Shown: positions 5,127-13,001, counted from the first letter of the stretch. The stretch: DNA of 13,609 nucleotides from an uncultured Christensenellaceae bacterium (GCA_910585035.1 CAJUEF010000015.1:23980-37588), one strand, 5' to 3'. Notes: a model not told the origin generated them from the sequence alone. Numbers and translations: made by a program.

Positions 5127-6720
5127 TAATAATACAAATATTAATACAAGTATTACAAACATGAATATAAATGTTAATAGCAATGAATTTCTTCAGGCTA
5201 TTGACGGTGTAGAAAGAAAAATGGAAAGCTTTTCTGAGAAAGTACAGAGCTTTCGTACAAAGATAGAGGACATTGGCAGCTCTTTTCAGACGGTTATACA
5301 AAAATCTCAAGAGCTTAAAAGCAATTTTGACGCATTGCCCCAGGTTATGAACAGCGATATGTCAGGTGGGTTTGGCGCTTTGCTGGAAGCTATATTACCC
5401 ATTGCAAGCAATATCTGGGATATTGGAAACGGGATTAAAGACGCTATTCAGAATATAAGCGGACTTATGGATACAATTTCTTCTTTTGGAGGAATAAAGG
5501 AGATGTTTTCTTCAATATTCGGAGCTATAAGCACGCCCGTTGGGATTGCCGTTATAGTGATAACCTCTCTTATAGCGGCTTTTGCTTATTTAATGTCTAC
5601 AAATGAAGAATTTAGAAACTCTATTATGAATACACTTTCAGTTATAGGAGAATCCTTGCAGCCTGTTTTTCAGGTGTTTTCAGAAATTATAATGCAAATA
5701 GCAGCAGTGCTTGGAAATCTGCTAAACAATGTGTTACAAATGTTAGCACCGGTGCTTATTCAAATTGTTGAAATTATCGGGCAGGTTGTTGCTGGTGTAG
5801 CTCCGCTTATTGTTCAGCTTATAAACCAGCTTGCGCCTATAATAATTTTGATAATTTCAACAGTTTCAGAGATAATATCCACACTTTTGCCGCCGCTGAT
5901 TGAAATAATTAAAGTAATAATGGATACGGTCAGCGCGCTTATTGAGCCTATCATGAGCATTGTTACCACTGTTGTAGACGTAATATCATCTATTATTAGC
6001 GCGATAATGCCGATTATAACCTTTATTGCGGAAATTATAGGAAGCGTTATGGGAATTATAGCGCCTATTATAGGTTTTATTGCAAATATTATTGGCAGCA
6101 TTGTTAAGGTGGTTGTGCCTTTAGTAAGTATTTTTGCTGACATTTTCAATGCGATTTTTTCCAAGGTGTCATCTATTATGGGGCGTGTAAAAGACTTTAT
6201 TACAGGAGTATTCGATGGCATAAAAGGAGCGTGGAGTGGACTTACCTCTTTTGTGTCAGGAGTATTTTCAGGGGTAGGAGATGCTGTTAATTCCCTTGTG
6301 TCAAAGGTTAAAGGATTTGTAAACGGCGTTATATCAGGAGTGAACTCTGCTATTGGCGTTATTAACAAAATTCCACACGTAAGCATTAGCCGCATACCAT
6401 ATTTGCTTCACGGAACGGACAACTGGCAAGGCGGCTTTGCGTACATGAATGAAGGGGGAAGAGGCGAGCTTACTTATTTGCCTAACGGTTCCCAGGTTAT
6501 TCCCCATGACATAAGTGTAAAGTACGCAAAGGAAGCTGCAAAAAATGCGTCATCCATTGAATCTCTGGATTTAAGCGGAATTATGGAGGGAATGGCTATT
6601 CAGGTTATTAACAATACAAGTATTGACGGAACTCCTTTAAAGGAAGCTATTTCTAATTATACAATACGCAAAATAGGAAACCAGCAAAGGGCTGTTTTAA
6701 GAGCTAAGGGGGCATATTAA
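5119..6720 (+). CDS. Tail tape measure protein
   Basis: This 533-residue protein sets tail length and fills the tube lumen. It has an Asn-rich start, a coiled-coil stretch (about 23-75), a long Ile/Val/Leu-rich region (about 85-345) with many membrane-like segments, amphipathic repeats (about 345-420), and a C-terminal motif common in Firmicutes tape measures: LLHGTDNWQGGFAYMNEGG (about 428-446), then ELTYLPNGSQVIPHD. It is short for the family. At the known ratio of about 1.5 angstrom per residue it would specify a tail near 80 nm. No lysozyme, peptidase or transglycosylase domain is visible. The GTG start follows AGGAGG and overlaps the upstream frame by 8 bases. The end overlaps the next ATG by one base. 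Confidence 0.92.
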   Translation: MANNNTNINTSITNMNINVNSNEFLQAIDGVERKMESFSEKVQSFRTKIEDIGSSFQTVIQKSQELKSNFDALPQVMNSDMSGGFGALLEAILPIASNIWDIGNGIKDAIQNISGLMDTISSFGGIKEMFSSIFGAISTPVGIAVIVITSLIAAFAYLMSTNEEFRNSIMNTLSVIGESLQPVFQVFSEIIMQIAAVLGNLLNNVLQMLAPVLIQIVEIIGQVVAGVAPLIVQLINQLAPIIILIISTVSEIISTLLPPLIEIIKVIMDTVSALIEPIMSIVTTVVDVISSIISAIMPIITFIAEIIGSVMGIIAPIIGFIANIIGSIVKVVVPLVSIFADIFNAIFSKVSSIMGRVKDFITGVFDGIKGAWSGLTSFVSGVFSGVGDAVNSLVSKVKGFVNGVISGVNSAIGVINKIPHVSISRIPYLLHGTDNWQGGFAYMNEGGRGELTYLPNGSQVIPHDISVKYAKEAAKNASSIESLDLSGIMEGMAIQVINNTSIDGTPLKEAISNYTIRKIGNQQRAVLRAKGAY

Positions 6721-7445
6721 TGGAAAACTTTTTTAATTCTCAAAAGCTTATGCAAAAATGTGAAATTGAATTTAAAGGCGAAGTAGGAAAACAACATGGT
6801 GTTTTTCTTTATGACTATCCTGAAGTTGCACAGGCAAAGCAAAGATATGAAAGTTATGTAATTCCGGGCAGAAACGGTGAACTAATCAGAAAAGAAAATG
6901 CAATGGGGAATATTACAATTTCCTGCACTTTTTCTGTAATTGCAGACAGGTTTGCTGACAGAATAAGAGACTTAAAAAGGTGGCTCTCGGGAAGCGGAAA
7001 ACTGACTTTATCCGAAGCGCCTGATTATTTTTATAATGTGCTGCTGGTGGAACATGAAGGTATTGAAAGAGAAGTTAAAAAATACGGACGCTTTACCGTA
7101 GCCTTTGTTTGTTATCCGTATGAATTCAGGAAAGACGGCATGGAGGAATACAACATTAGCGAGCTTAAATACAATCCTTATGACGAGTGCAAGCCTATTT
7201 ACAGGATAAAGGGAAACGGCATGTGTACCCTTAGTGTTAACGGAAAAACAATGAGGGCGAATGTTGGCCAAAACCTTAATATAGATACGGAAATGATGAC
7301 TGCTTACCGCATTGACGGAACGATTATGAACACCGCAGTGACGGGGGATTATGAAAACTTATGGCTGAAAAACGGTGATAATACTATTTCTCTAACAAGC
7401 GGCTTTCAGTTAAAAATTGTGCCAAGATGGGGATATAAAGCGTAA
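6720..7445 (+). CDS. Distal tail protein (Dit, SPP1 gp19.1-like)
   Basis: A 241-residue protein directly after the tape measure, sharing one base of its start. Dit forms the ring at the tail tip and is the hub for the baseplate or receptor-binding proteins. The N-terminal half shows the family pattern: a first strand segment, then YESYVIPGRNGELIRKENAM near residues 41-60, IRDLKRWLSGSGKLTLSEAP near 82-101, and FVCYPYEFRK near 128-137. The C-terminal half is beta-rich, consistent with the galectin-like or OB-type second domain. A complete tail operon would follow with a tail-associated lysin (Tal) and receptor-binding genes. Here the operon ends 80 bases later at a terminator. Confidence 0.85.
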   Translation: MENFFNSQKLMQKCEIEFKGEVGKQHGVFLYDYPEVAQAKQRYESYVIPGRNGELIRKENAMGNITISCTFSVIADRFADRIRDLKRWLSGSGKLTLSEAPDYFYNVLLVEHEGIEREVKKYGRFTVAFVCYPYEFRKDGMEEYNISELKYNPYDECKPIYRIKGNGMCTLSVNGKTMRANVGQNLNIDTEMMTAYRIDGTIMNTAVTGDYENLWLKNGDNTISLTSGFQLKIVPRWGYKA

Positions 7446-7453
7446 TATAATAC

Positions 7454-7507
7454 CGGCTTTTATTATATGATTATTTCGCCGCATATAGATTATAAGTTAA
7501 AAAGCCG
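7454..7507. repeat. Inverted repeat in the 3' region of the tail operon
   Basis: CGGCTTTT (7454-7461) pairs with AAAAGCCG (7500-7507). A shorter inner repeat lies between them (TATATG 7464-7469 and CATATA 7482-7487). It precedes the bidirectional terminator. It could fold in the 3' untranslated RNA; no function is apparent. Confidence 0.35.
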
Positions 7508-7524
7508 TTAATTGAATAGATTGC

Positions 7525-7559
7525 AAAAAAAGAGCTTACATATTGTAAGCTCTTTTTTT
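7525..7559. terminator. Bidirectional terminator between convergent genes
   Basis: Bases 7525-7540 pair perfectly with 7544-7559 (core AGAGCTTACA/TGTAAGCTCT, flanked by seven A and seven T). The A and T runs serve both strands, so it can end the tail operon from the left and the minus-strand gene from the right. It marks the right edge of the tail island. Confidence 0.92.
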
Positions 7560-7609
7560 ATTTTGTGTTTATTAAAGTGAAAATTAAAAAGCAGCTGCAA
7601 GAAAATAAA

Positions 7610-8755
7610 TTACTTTTGAAACATCAGCCAGTAGCCTACGCCGTTATCTGCAATAGCATACATATCGCAGGACTCAAGACAAACAGGCTTTGTTCCTCGT
7701 TCCCCGGGAACTCCAAGGACAGACACATTGCTTCCGTCTACCACAATTCTTCCAACTATGTAATGCCAGTTTTTATCAGGATACTGAACCTTCCACCAAA
7801 CTCCGTCCCACCTATTTTTAAACGGATTTATAAAATCGCAGTATTTGCCCTGCGCCTGCTGGATTTCCAGTGGTATGTTTATCTTTTCAGGTATATCTTT
7901 GTTTACAACGGTTATGTTTCCTGTAGAGGTTTTAATACATGTCTGTCTTATTTCCTCGGTTACAGGCACCTGAGTACAGGTATCTCCGCAGGTGTTTGCA
8001 AAAGCCGCCACTTCTCTTGTCAAATTCTCATGAGCGGTATTAACGGTTTGGTTTTGCTCTTTAGGCTCAGTGTTTGCGGGTATATTAAAATTAAGGGCTG
8101 CTGCCATTTCATTTTTAAGGTCTGTCGAAACTGAAATGTTTTTAGGGGCTTTTGTTTCTTCTTTATGAATGTTGTTGTTAAAAACAGGCTCTGTTATTGC
8201 AGCTTCTTTTACTATTGTTTCCTGCACTGCTGCTTGATTTGTCGGAGCAGTATCTACAGATGAGTATGAAGCCGGAAGTGTTCCGCTTTCCATTTGTTTT
8301 AAATAATCCATAAGCTCTCTGTTATCTGCCTTTGGCGTTTCCGGCTGTGATGGAGGTGGTGTTGATTGTTTTGCAGATGAACATCCGCAATCCGCCATTT
8401 CTTCATTGCCTGAATACATGTCCATAGCTATAATGCTTTTAAGCTTGGAAGTGCTAAGGCGAGCTTTGTTAATTGAGCCTTCCATTAAAAACTCAATAAA
8501 CATGCCGTTACGGCTTGCAATAATACAAGCGGTTAAATTTGTTACCGGACGCAACAGTTTCATTTTTTCTTCCAAAGGCATCATTTCATACTCATATGTT
8601 TTAGGATTAAACAGTATAAGCGCCAAATTATTTTCTTTAGGTCTTATCTTAAATTTTACAAAAATGTCTGAGGAATCATTGCTGCCAACAATAGTTACAA
8701 TTGCAGCAAGGCGTCCGTTTTGACGGAGCGGATAGATTCTTTTATATTTTATCAT
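7610..8755 (-). CDS. Protein of unknown function with Pro/Thr-rich linker and Trp-rich C-terminal domain
   Basis: I do not recognise this 381-residue protein. An upstream ATG exists at 8776, but AAGGAG (8762-8767) sits 6 bases before the ATG at 8755, so I choose that start (MIKYKRIYPLRQ). Residues about 1-115 form a mixed alpha/beta domain. The segment DCGCSSAK holds a CxC pair and is followed by a long, low-complexity Pro/Thr/Glu-rich linker (about 125-265). A second Cys pair occurs in CGDTC. The last 90 residues form an aromatic-rich domain (NPFKNRWDGVWWKVQYPD to GVGYWLMFQK). There is no signal peptide or membrane span. The layout recalls other uncharacterised clostridial proteins, possibly surface or sporulation related, but no role can be assigned. 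It is convergent with the tail operon. Confidence 0.8.
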   Translation of the reverse strand: MIKYKRIYPLRQNGRLAAIVTIVGSNDSSDIFVKFKIRPKENNLALILFNPKTYEYEMMPLEEKMKLLRPVTNLTACIIASRNGMFIEFLMEGSINKARLSTSKLKSIIAMDMYSGNEEMADCGCSSAKQSTPPPSQPETPKADNRELMDYLKQMESGTLPASYSSVDTAPTNQAAVQETIVKEAAITEPVFNNNIHKEETKAPKNISVSTDLKNEMAAALNFNIPANTEPKEQNQTVNTAHENLTREVAAFANTCGDTCTQVPVTEEIRQTCIKTSTGNITVVNKDIPEKINIPLEIQQAQGKYCDFINPFKNRWDGVWWKVQYPDKNWHYIVGRIVVDGSNVSVLGVPGERGTKPVCLESCDMYAIADNGVGYWLMFQK

Positions 8756-8770
8756 AGCATTCTCCTTTAT

Positions 8771-8815
8771 TACCATCAGACCTTTTAATTATAGATATTA
8801 TCAGGGATGATGGTA
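8771..8815 (-). promoter_or_regulatory. Possible promoter and operator of the minus-strand unknown gene
   Basis: On the minus strand, TATAAT (plus-strand 8788-8793) is a perfect -10 lying 33 bases before the chosen start; no clear -35 is seen. It is flanked by an 8-base perfect inverted repeat, TACCATCA (8771-8778) and TGATGGTA (8808-8815). Arms on both sides of a -10 fit a repressor site, but this is only a pattern. Confidence 0.35.
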
Positions 8816-8881
8816 TTATTGATGATATAATTTATGAAATAAATTCATGTAATATGCAGATGTAAATTAAATGCCTTATAT

Positions 8882-8910
8882 TTGACAAGATATTAATTTT
8901 TAATTACAAT
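8882..8910 (+). promoter_or_regulatory. Sigma-A promoter of the yabE-like gene
   Basis: TTGACA (8882-8887) and TACAAT (8905-8910) are separated by exactly 17 bases, a near-consensus vegetative promoter. Transcription would start near 8917, leaving a leader of about 19 bases with the ribosome site AGGAGG at 8925-8930. This also argues against the in-frame ATG at 8921 as the start. Confidence 0.8.
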
Positions 8911-8935
8911 TAATTAAGAAATGCAGGAGGGGATT

Positions 8936-10141
8936 ATGTTTAGAAAAAAGAAGCAAAACGTGCCTTACCTGTTTACTACTAAGCGCAGATCAAGGGGGAA
9001 AAGAAGAGGCAATAAAGAATTTAATCCAAAGCCTTTTTTAATTGTCCTTGGATGCTTTGCAGGAATTGGCGCGCTGTTTTTTTCGCTGCCAAAGGTTTAT
9101 GCAAATCCTTTTAAGAAGGTAACCATAGTTGATGGATACGGCGAATATACTCTGCTTACCAAAGCAAGCACAGTTGGAGAAATATATAAAAGCGGAATAT
9201 TAAACTTAAAGGAAAGCGACAGCACCGTAAGTTTGGATACTCCTGTAAACAGCGGCATGACTGTTTATGTAGACCGTTCTATTGTGGTGAATGTGATTTC
9301 AGGCGGAACTAATATAAAGTTAAGAACAAAAAACGGCACAGCAAGAGAAATACTTAATCAGGCGGGGATTTCATTTAGAGAAACGGATTCTTTTAACATG
9401 TCATTGGACGAGCCTCTTAAAAACGGGGATACCGTTGTTCATGCCATGATTGAAACTAAAACCGTTACAAAAAGGGTAGCCCTAAATTATGACACGGTCA
9501 CAGTGGAAGACAGTACACTTGAAAAAGGAAAGACGGACGTTATATTCTCCGGCGAAAACGGTTATAAAAATGTTTCCTACCTTATTACATATCAGGACGG
9601 CGTGGAAATGGCAAGGGTGATTGCAAGTGAAAAGGTAGTAAAAGAACCTGTTAGCAGAAAAATAGCCGTAGGCACAATGGAGCGCGTGGTTAGCGCTTCT
9701 TCATCAGGATCGGGAAGTTCTTCGGTATCTTCAGGCAGCTCCGGCGGCTCAAAAGGCAGCGGAAGCTCCGGCGGCTCAAAAGGTAGCGGCAGCTCGGGAA
9801 GCAGCAGTTATAATAAACCGTCCCGACCTGTGAACATTATCGGTTCGCCAAAGGATTTGGATCCTCAGCGAATTTCAGGCACAAAGGTAATGAGCGTAAC
9901 AGCGTACACCCATACGGGAAATGCAACTGCAACGGGAGTAATGCCGGGCTATGGAACAGTGGCGGTTGACCCTAAACAAATACCTCTTGGTACCAAGCTT
10001 TATATTCCGGGCTATGGCGTAGGCATTGCCCAGGATACGGGGAACATGGCGCCTAACACTATAGATTTGTTTATGGATACCAATGAGGAATGTATAAAAT
10101 GGGGACGAAAATCGCTTACTATATATATACTTAAATATTAA
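8936..10141 (+). CDS. yabE: YabE-like cell-wall protein: DUF348 repeats, G5 and 3D domains
   Basis: This is a membrane-anchored or secreted cell-wall hydrolase of the YabE/Rpf-like group. The start at 8936 is chosen because AGGAGGGG (8925-8932) precedes it; the ATG at 8921 has no ribosome site. The 401 residues comprise a very basic N-terminus (1-30), one hydrophobic segment (about 33-52), two DUF348 ubiquitin-like repeats (about 60-105 and 115-165), a G5 domain (about 173-248), a Ser/Gly linker (253-292) and a C-terminal 3D domain (about 316-401). The 3D aspartates are present in VAVDP (345), AQDTG (367) and IDLFMD (377, 381). The 3D domain is a double-psi barrel related to lytic transglycosylases. 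In B. subtilis, yabE lies next to rnmV and rsmA; here rsmA follows directly with no rnmV between. Confidence 0.9.
   Translation: MFRKKKQNVPYLFTTKRRSRGKRRGNKEFNPKPFLIVLGCFAGIGALFFSLPKVYANPFKKVTIVDGYGEYTLLTKASTVGEIYKSGILNLKESDSTVSLDTPVNSGMTVYVDRSIVVNVISGGTNIKLRTKNGTAREILNQAGISFRETDSFNMSLDEPLKNGDTVVHAMIETKTVTKRVALNYDTVTVEDSTLEKGKTDVIFSGENGYKNVSYLITYQDGVEMARVIASEKVVKEPVSRKIAVGTMERVVSASSSGSGSSSVSSGSSGGSKGSGSSGGSKGSGSSGSSSYNKPSRPVNIIGSPKDLDPQRISGTKVMSVTAYTHTGNATATGVMPGYGTVAVDPKQIPLGTKLYIPGYGVGIAQDTGNMAPNTIDLFMDTNEECIKWGRKSLTIYILKY
9737..9799 (+). repeat. 27-bp in-frame tandem repeat in the yabE linker
   Basis: A 27-base unit beginning AGCTCCGGCGGCTCAAAAGG occurs at 9737-9763 and again at 9764-9790, with a partial third copy after it. 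It encodes the nine-residue unit SSGGSKGSG in the flexible linker between the G5 and 3D domains. Being in frame, changes in copy number would alter only linker length. Confidence 0.8.
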
Positions 10142-10146
10142 TTACA

Positions 10147-10171
10147 GGGGCTTTTTAAAGCCCCTTATTTG
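10147..10171 (+). terminator. Weak terminator or attenuator between yabE and rsmA
   Basis: GGGGCTTT (10147-10154) pairs with AAAGCCCC (10157-10164), and a short TTATTTG tract follows. The U-tract is poor, so read-through into rsmA 29 bases later is likely. No separate rsmA promoter is evident. Confidence 0.6.
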
Positions 10172-10192
10172 TTGTAAACGAAGGGAGACCTT

Positions 10193-11053
10193 ATGGAGAT
10201 AAACTCGCTTAGCCAAATCAAAGATATTATGGAGCGTTTTAACATAGCGCCAAATAAAGGATTTGGGCAAAATTTTTTAATAGATAAAGGCGTTTTGGAA
10301 AAAATAGCGGATGCGGCACAGATTGATAAAAATACAGACGTGCTGGAAATAGGTCCGGGCATGGGGGCTTTGACAGACCGTTTGTGCAGCCGTGCAAAAA
10401 AAGTGGTGTGTATTGAAATAGACGGCGGTATGCTTCCCGTACTGGATTATACTCTTTGTGACCATGATAACGTGGAAATAATAAACGGCGACGTTCTGGA
10501 TAAAAAGGTGCGGGAAGCGGCTGTGTCACGCCTTGATACGCCCTTTTCCATCTCCGCAAATTTGCCTTATTATATAACCACTCCGATTATAATGGCGTTT
10601 CTCGAAGGCGGATATAATCTATCTTCCATGACTCTTATGATGCAAAAAGAGGTTGCCGAGCGCATCTGTGCAGATCCAGGCTCCAAAAGCTATGGAATAC
10701 TAACAGTGTGCATGAATTATTACGCTGATGTAAAAATCCTGTTTACCATATCTCCTGAGTGTTTTTATCCCCGTCCCAAAGTGGAATCCATGCTGATACG
10801 TATTTCAAAGCTGGAAAAACCGAGAATAAATGTGAAAGACGAAAATATGTTTTTTAAAGTGGTAAAAGCTTCCTTTGCAATGAGGCGAAAAACCCTTGTA
10901 AACAACCTTTCCGGTGCTTTTAAAATGCCTAAATCCGAAGTTTGCGCCGTGCTGGAGCGCTGCGGCATTCCCACTGATATAAGGGGCGAGCGGCTTACTC
11001 TGGAGCAGTACGGTGTTTTATCAGACGAAATTTTTTCTAAAACCGTTGAATAA
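10193..11053 (+). CDS. rsmA: 16S rRNA adenine dimethyltransferase RsmA/KsgA
   Basis: RsmA dimethylates two adjacent adenines (A1518 and A1519, E. coli numbering) in helix 45 of 16S rRNA late in small-subunit assembly, using S-adenosylmethionine. At 286 residues it has the usual length. The N-terminal motif NKGFGQNFLID (21-31), SAM motif I LEIGPGMGALT (51-61), acidic residue E75 after strand 2, GD (99-100), and catalytic motif IV NLPYY (123-127) are all present. The C-terminal helical domain (about 200-286) contains ASFAMRRKTLVNNLSG, which helps rRNA binding. The ribosome site AAGGGAG (10181-10187) precedes the ATG. It lies immediately after the yabE-like gene, as in many Firmicutes, and is probably co-transcribed with it. 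Confidence 0.97.
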   Translation: MEINSLSQIKDIMERFNIAPNKGFGQNFLIDKGVLEKIADAAQIDKNTDVLEIGPGMGALTDRLCSRAKKVVCIEIDGGMLPVLDYTLCDHDNVEIINGDVLDKKVREAAVSRLDTPFSISANLPYYITTPIIMAFLEGGYNLSSMTLMMQKEVAERICADPGSKSYGILTVCMNYYADVKILFTISPECFYPRPKVESMLIRISKLEKPRINVKDENMFFKVVKASFAMRRKTLVNNLSGAFKMPKSEVCAVLERCGIPTDIRGERLTLEQYGVLSDEIFSKTVE

Positions 11054-11074
11054 TGTTATTAAAAGGTATAAAAT
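11046..11074 (+). promoter_or_regulatory. Possible promoter of pckA
   Basis: TTGAAT (11046-11051) and TAAAAT (11069-11074) are 17 bases apart and overlap the end of rsmA. Each half matches the consensus moderately. An alternative -10, TATAAA, begins at 11067. There is no terminator after rsmA, so pckA may also receive read-through. Confidence 0.4.
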
Positions 11075-11114
11075 ATGAGCATAATCTATCAAATTTTTTT
11101 ATGAGGTTAACAAT

Positions 11115-12680
11115 ATGGAAGATTTAAAAGCTTTGGGTATTTTGAATGCCAAAAATGTTTACAGAAACTTAAGCGCCGCAAGACTTACGGAACATGCTCT
11201 TAAAAACGGCGAAGGAACTCTTACGGCAACAGGCGCAATAAGCACCTTTTCCGGTAAATACACAGGAAGATCTCCTAAGGACAGGTTTATTGTTGACGAG
11301 CCTGCAATACATAGCGATATCGAATGGGGCAAGGTCAACATGCCTATAAGCGAAGATAAGTTTGCAAAAATCCACGGAAAGATTACCGCTTATCTTCAAA
11401 ACAAAGATTTATATGTGTTTGACGGATATGCGGGAGCTGATACAGAATACCGCCTTAATGTGCGTGTTGTAAATGAATACGCTTATCAAAACCTGTTTAT
11501 TAATGATTTGCTTATAACTCCAAAAAAGGAAGAGCTTGAGGGCTTTGCACCTGAGTTTAATATTATTTGTGCTCCCGGCTTTAAGTGCGACCCGGAACTG
11601 GACGGCACAAACAGTGAAGCCGCTATTCTTATTAGCTTTACTAAAAAGCTTGTGCTTATTGCAGGCTCTAAATACTGTGGTGAAATTAAAAAGAGCGTTT
11701 TCTCCGTTATGAATTACCTGCTGCCAAAGAGGGACGTGTTCCCTATGCACTGCTCTGCTAACATGGGAGAAGACGGAGACACAGCTATATTCTTCGGACT
11801 TTCCGGCACAGGTAAAACAACTTTAAGTGCAGACCCTAACAGAAAGCTTATCGGCGATGATGAGCACGGCTGGAGCAAAAACGGCGTGTTTAATTTTGAG
11901 GGCGGATGCTTTGCAAAATGTATTAACCTTACTGAGGAAAACGAACCTGAGATTTGGAATGCAATTAAGTTTGGCTCTGTTGTGGAAAACGTTGTTTATG
12001 ATGAAGACGGTAACCCGGATTATACCGACAGTACATACACTGAGAATACCCGTGTTGGCTATCCTCTCGAATATATACCAAACGCACTTATACCAAGTAT
12101 GGGCGGACAGCCAAAAACAGTTATTTTCCTCACGGCAGACGCTTTTGGCGTGCTTCCTCCTATTGCAAAGCTGGATAAAAACCAGGCTATGTATCAGTTT
12201 GTATCAGGATATACAAGCAAGCTGGCAGGTACTGAAAGAGGCATAACCCAGCCGGAAGCAACCTTTAGCACATGCTTTGCCGCACCTTTCCTTCCGCTGC
12301 CTGCAAGCCGCTATGCCGAGCTGCTGGGACAGAGAATTGAGGAATACGGCTGCAATGTTTATTTAATTAATACAGGATGGAGCGGCGGCGGTTACGGCGT
12401 TGGCAAGCGCATGAGCCTTAAATATACCCGTGCAATGGTAACTGCTGCTCTTAACGGCGAACTGGAAAACGTGGAATTTGAGCTTGACCCTATATTCAAC
12501 GTGAGCATTCCAAAGAGCTGTCCTAATGTTCCTGAAGATGTGCTTAACCCAAGAAACGTTTGGAGCGATAAAGACGCTTACGAAAAGAGTGCCAAAGAGC
12601 TTGCAAAACGCTTTGTGGAAAACTTTAAGCAATATAACAACATGCCTCAGCATATTGTGGATGCAGGCCCTAAGGCTTAA
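11115..12680 (+). CDS. pckA: Phosphoenolpyruvate carboxykinase (ATP)
   Basis: This enzyme interconverts oxaloacetate plus ATP and phosphoenolpyruvate plus CO2 plus ADP. It is gluconeogenic in many bacteria, but in anaerobes often runs toward oxaloacetate, fixing CO2 and making ATP. The 521 residues are close to the usual 525-540. Visible motifs are GRSPKDR (51-57, oxaloacetate binding), the P-loop GLSGTGKTTLS (228-238), the kinase-2 metal motif IGDDEHGW (246-253), ENTRVGYPLEYIPNA, and the C-terminal NTGWSGGGYGVGKRM adenine-binding region. All point to the ATP-dependent class rather than the GTP class. The ribosome site is weak (GAGGT, 11103-11107). A strong terminator follows at 12754. Confidence 0.97.
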   Translation: MEDLKALGILNAKNVYRNLSAARLTEHALKNGEGTLTATGAISTFSGKYTGRSPKDRFIVDEPAIHSDIEWGKVNMPISEDKFAKIHGKITAYLQNKDLYVFDGYAGADTEYRLNVRVVNEYAYQNLFINDLLITPKKEELEGFAPEFNIICAPGFKCDPELDGTNSEAAILISFTKKLVLIAGSKYCGEIKKSVFSVMNYLLPKRDVFPMHCSANMGEDGDTAIFFGLSGTGKTTLSADPNRKLIGDDEHGWSKNGVFNFEGGCFAKCINLTEENEPEIWNAIKFGSVVENVVYDEDGNPDYTDSTYTENTRVGYPLEYIPNALIPSMGGQPKTVIFLTADAFGVLPPIAKLDKNQAMYQFVSGYTSKLAGTERGITQPEATFSTCFAAPFLPLPASRYAELLGQRIEEYGCNVYLINTGWSGGGYGVGKRMSLKYTRAMVTAALNGELENVEFELDPIFNVSIPKSCPNVPEDVLNPRNVWSDKDAYEKSAKELAKRFVENFKQYNNMPQHIVDAGPKA

Positions 12681-12696
12681 TTTTCTATTTAATCTT

Positions 12697-12737
12697 TTAC
12701 TTTTTCTTTTAAAAAAAAAAGTAACAAAAAGAAAAAC
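12697..12737. repeat. A/T-rich hairpin repeat, copy 1
   Basis: TTACTTTTT (12697-12705) pairs with AAAAAGTAA (12716-12724), followed by CAAAAAGAAAAAC. The outer block GTAACAAAAAGAAAAAC (12721-12737) reappears in reverse orientation at 13560-13575 with one A fewer. It lies between the pckA stop and its terminator. The composition is low-complexity, but the GTAAC core and flanks match well. Confidence 0.5.
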
Positions 12738-12753
12738 TATATACTAAGCAAAC

Positions 12754-12784
12754 AAAAATCCCATTCTCACGAATGGGATTTTTT
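12754..12784. terminator. Bidirectional terminator between pckA and the ribbon-helix-helix gene
   Basis: AAAAATCCCATTC (12754-12766) pairs perfectly with GAATGGGATTTTT (12771-12783) around a TCAC loop, with A and T runs on the two sides. It serves pckA from the left and the convergent small gene from the right. Confidence 0.93.
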
Positions 12785-12818
12785 GCTAAAAATACGTTTT
12801 ATATAAATGGGGTTTAAT

Positions 12819-13001
12819 TTATTCTTCGTCAATGTCTGTATCTATTTCCCCATATTTATTTTCAAATTCATACACACATTCTTGTGCTAAAAATTCTAAT
12901 TGAGCATTCAATGAACGTTTATTTTGTTTTGCAATAAAAGAAATTTTATTTAATAAATCCTGCTCAAATCTAATGCCTGTTTGAATTTTATCTTTAACCA
13001 C
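12819..13001 (-). CDS. Small ribbon-helix-helix (Arc-like) DNA-binding protein
   Basis: A 60-residue protein with a GTG start preceded by GAGGTGATA on the minus strand (13004-13012), a strong ribosome site. The pattern MVKDKIQTGIRFEQDLLNKI, then SFIAKQNKRSLNAQLEFLAQ, is that of a ribbon-helix-helix fold: one beta strand (about 6-12) that reads DNA as a dimer, then two helices (about 13-26 and 31-48). An acidic tail follows (EIDTDIDEE). Such proteins are often antitoxins or autoregulators of plasmid or phage genes; no partner toxin is visible beside it. An inverted repeat upstream (13067-13087) could be its operator. Confidence 0.82.
   Translation of the reverse strand: MVKDKIQTGIRFEQDLLNKISFIAKQNKRSLNAQLEFLAQECVYEFENKYGEIDTDIDEE

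Noticed and set aside
5814..6395. 193-residue minus-strand frame within the tape measure gene
   Set aside because: It is the complement of the Ile/Val-rich repeat codons of the tape measure and has no independent support.
7565..8134. 189-residue plus-strand reading frame
   Set aside because: It lies opposite the minus-strand unknown gene, whose linker and C-terminal domain read as real protein with a strong ribosome site; this frame is its shadow.
11827..12246. 139-residue plus-strand frame inside pckA
   Set aside because: It overlaps conserved pckA motifs in another frame and is a shadow.
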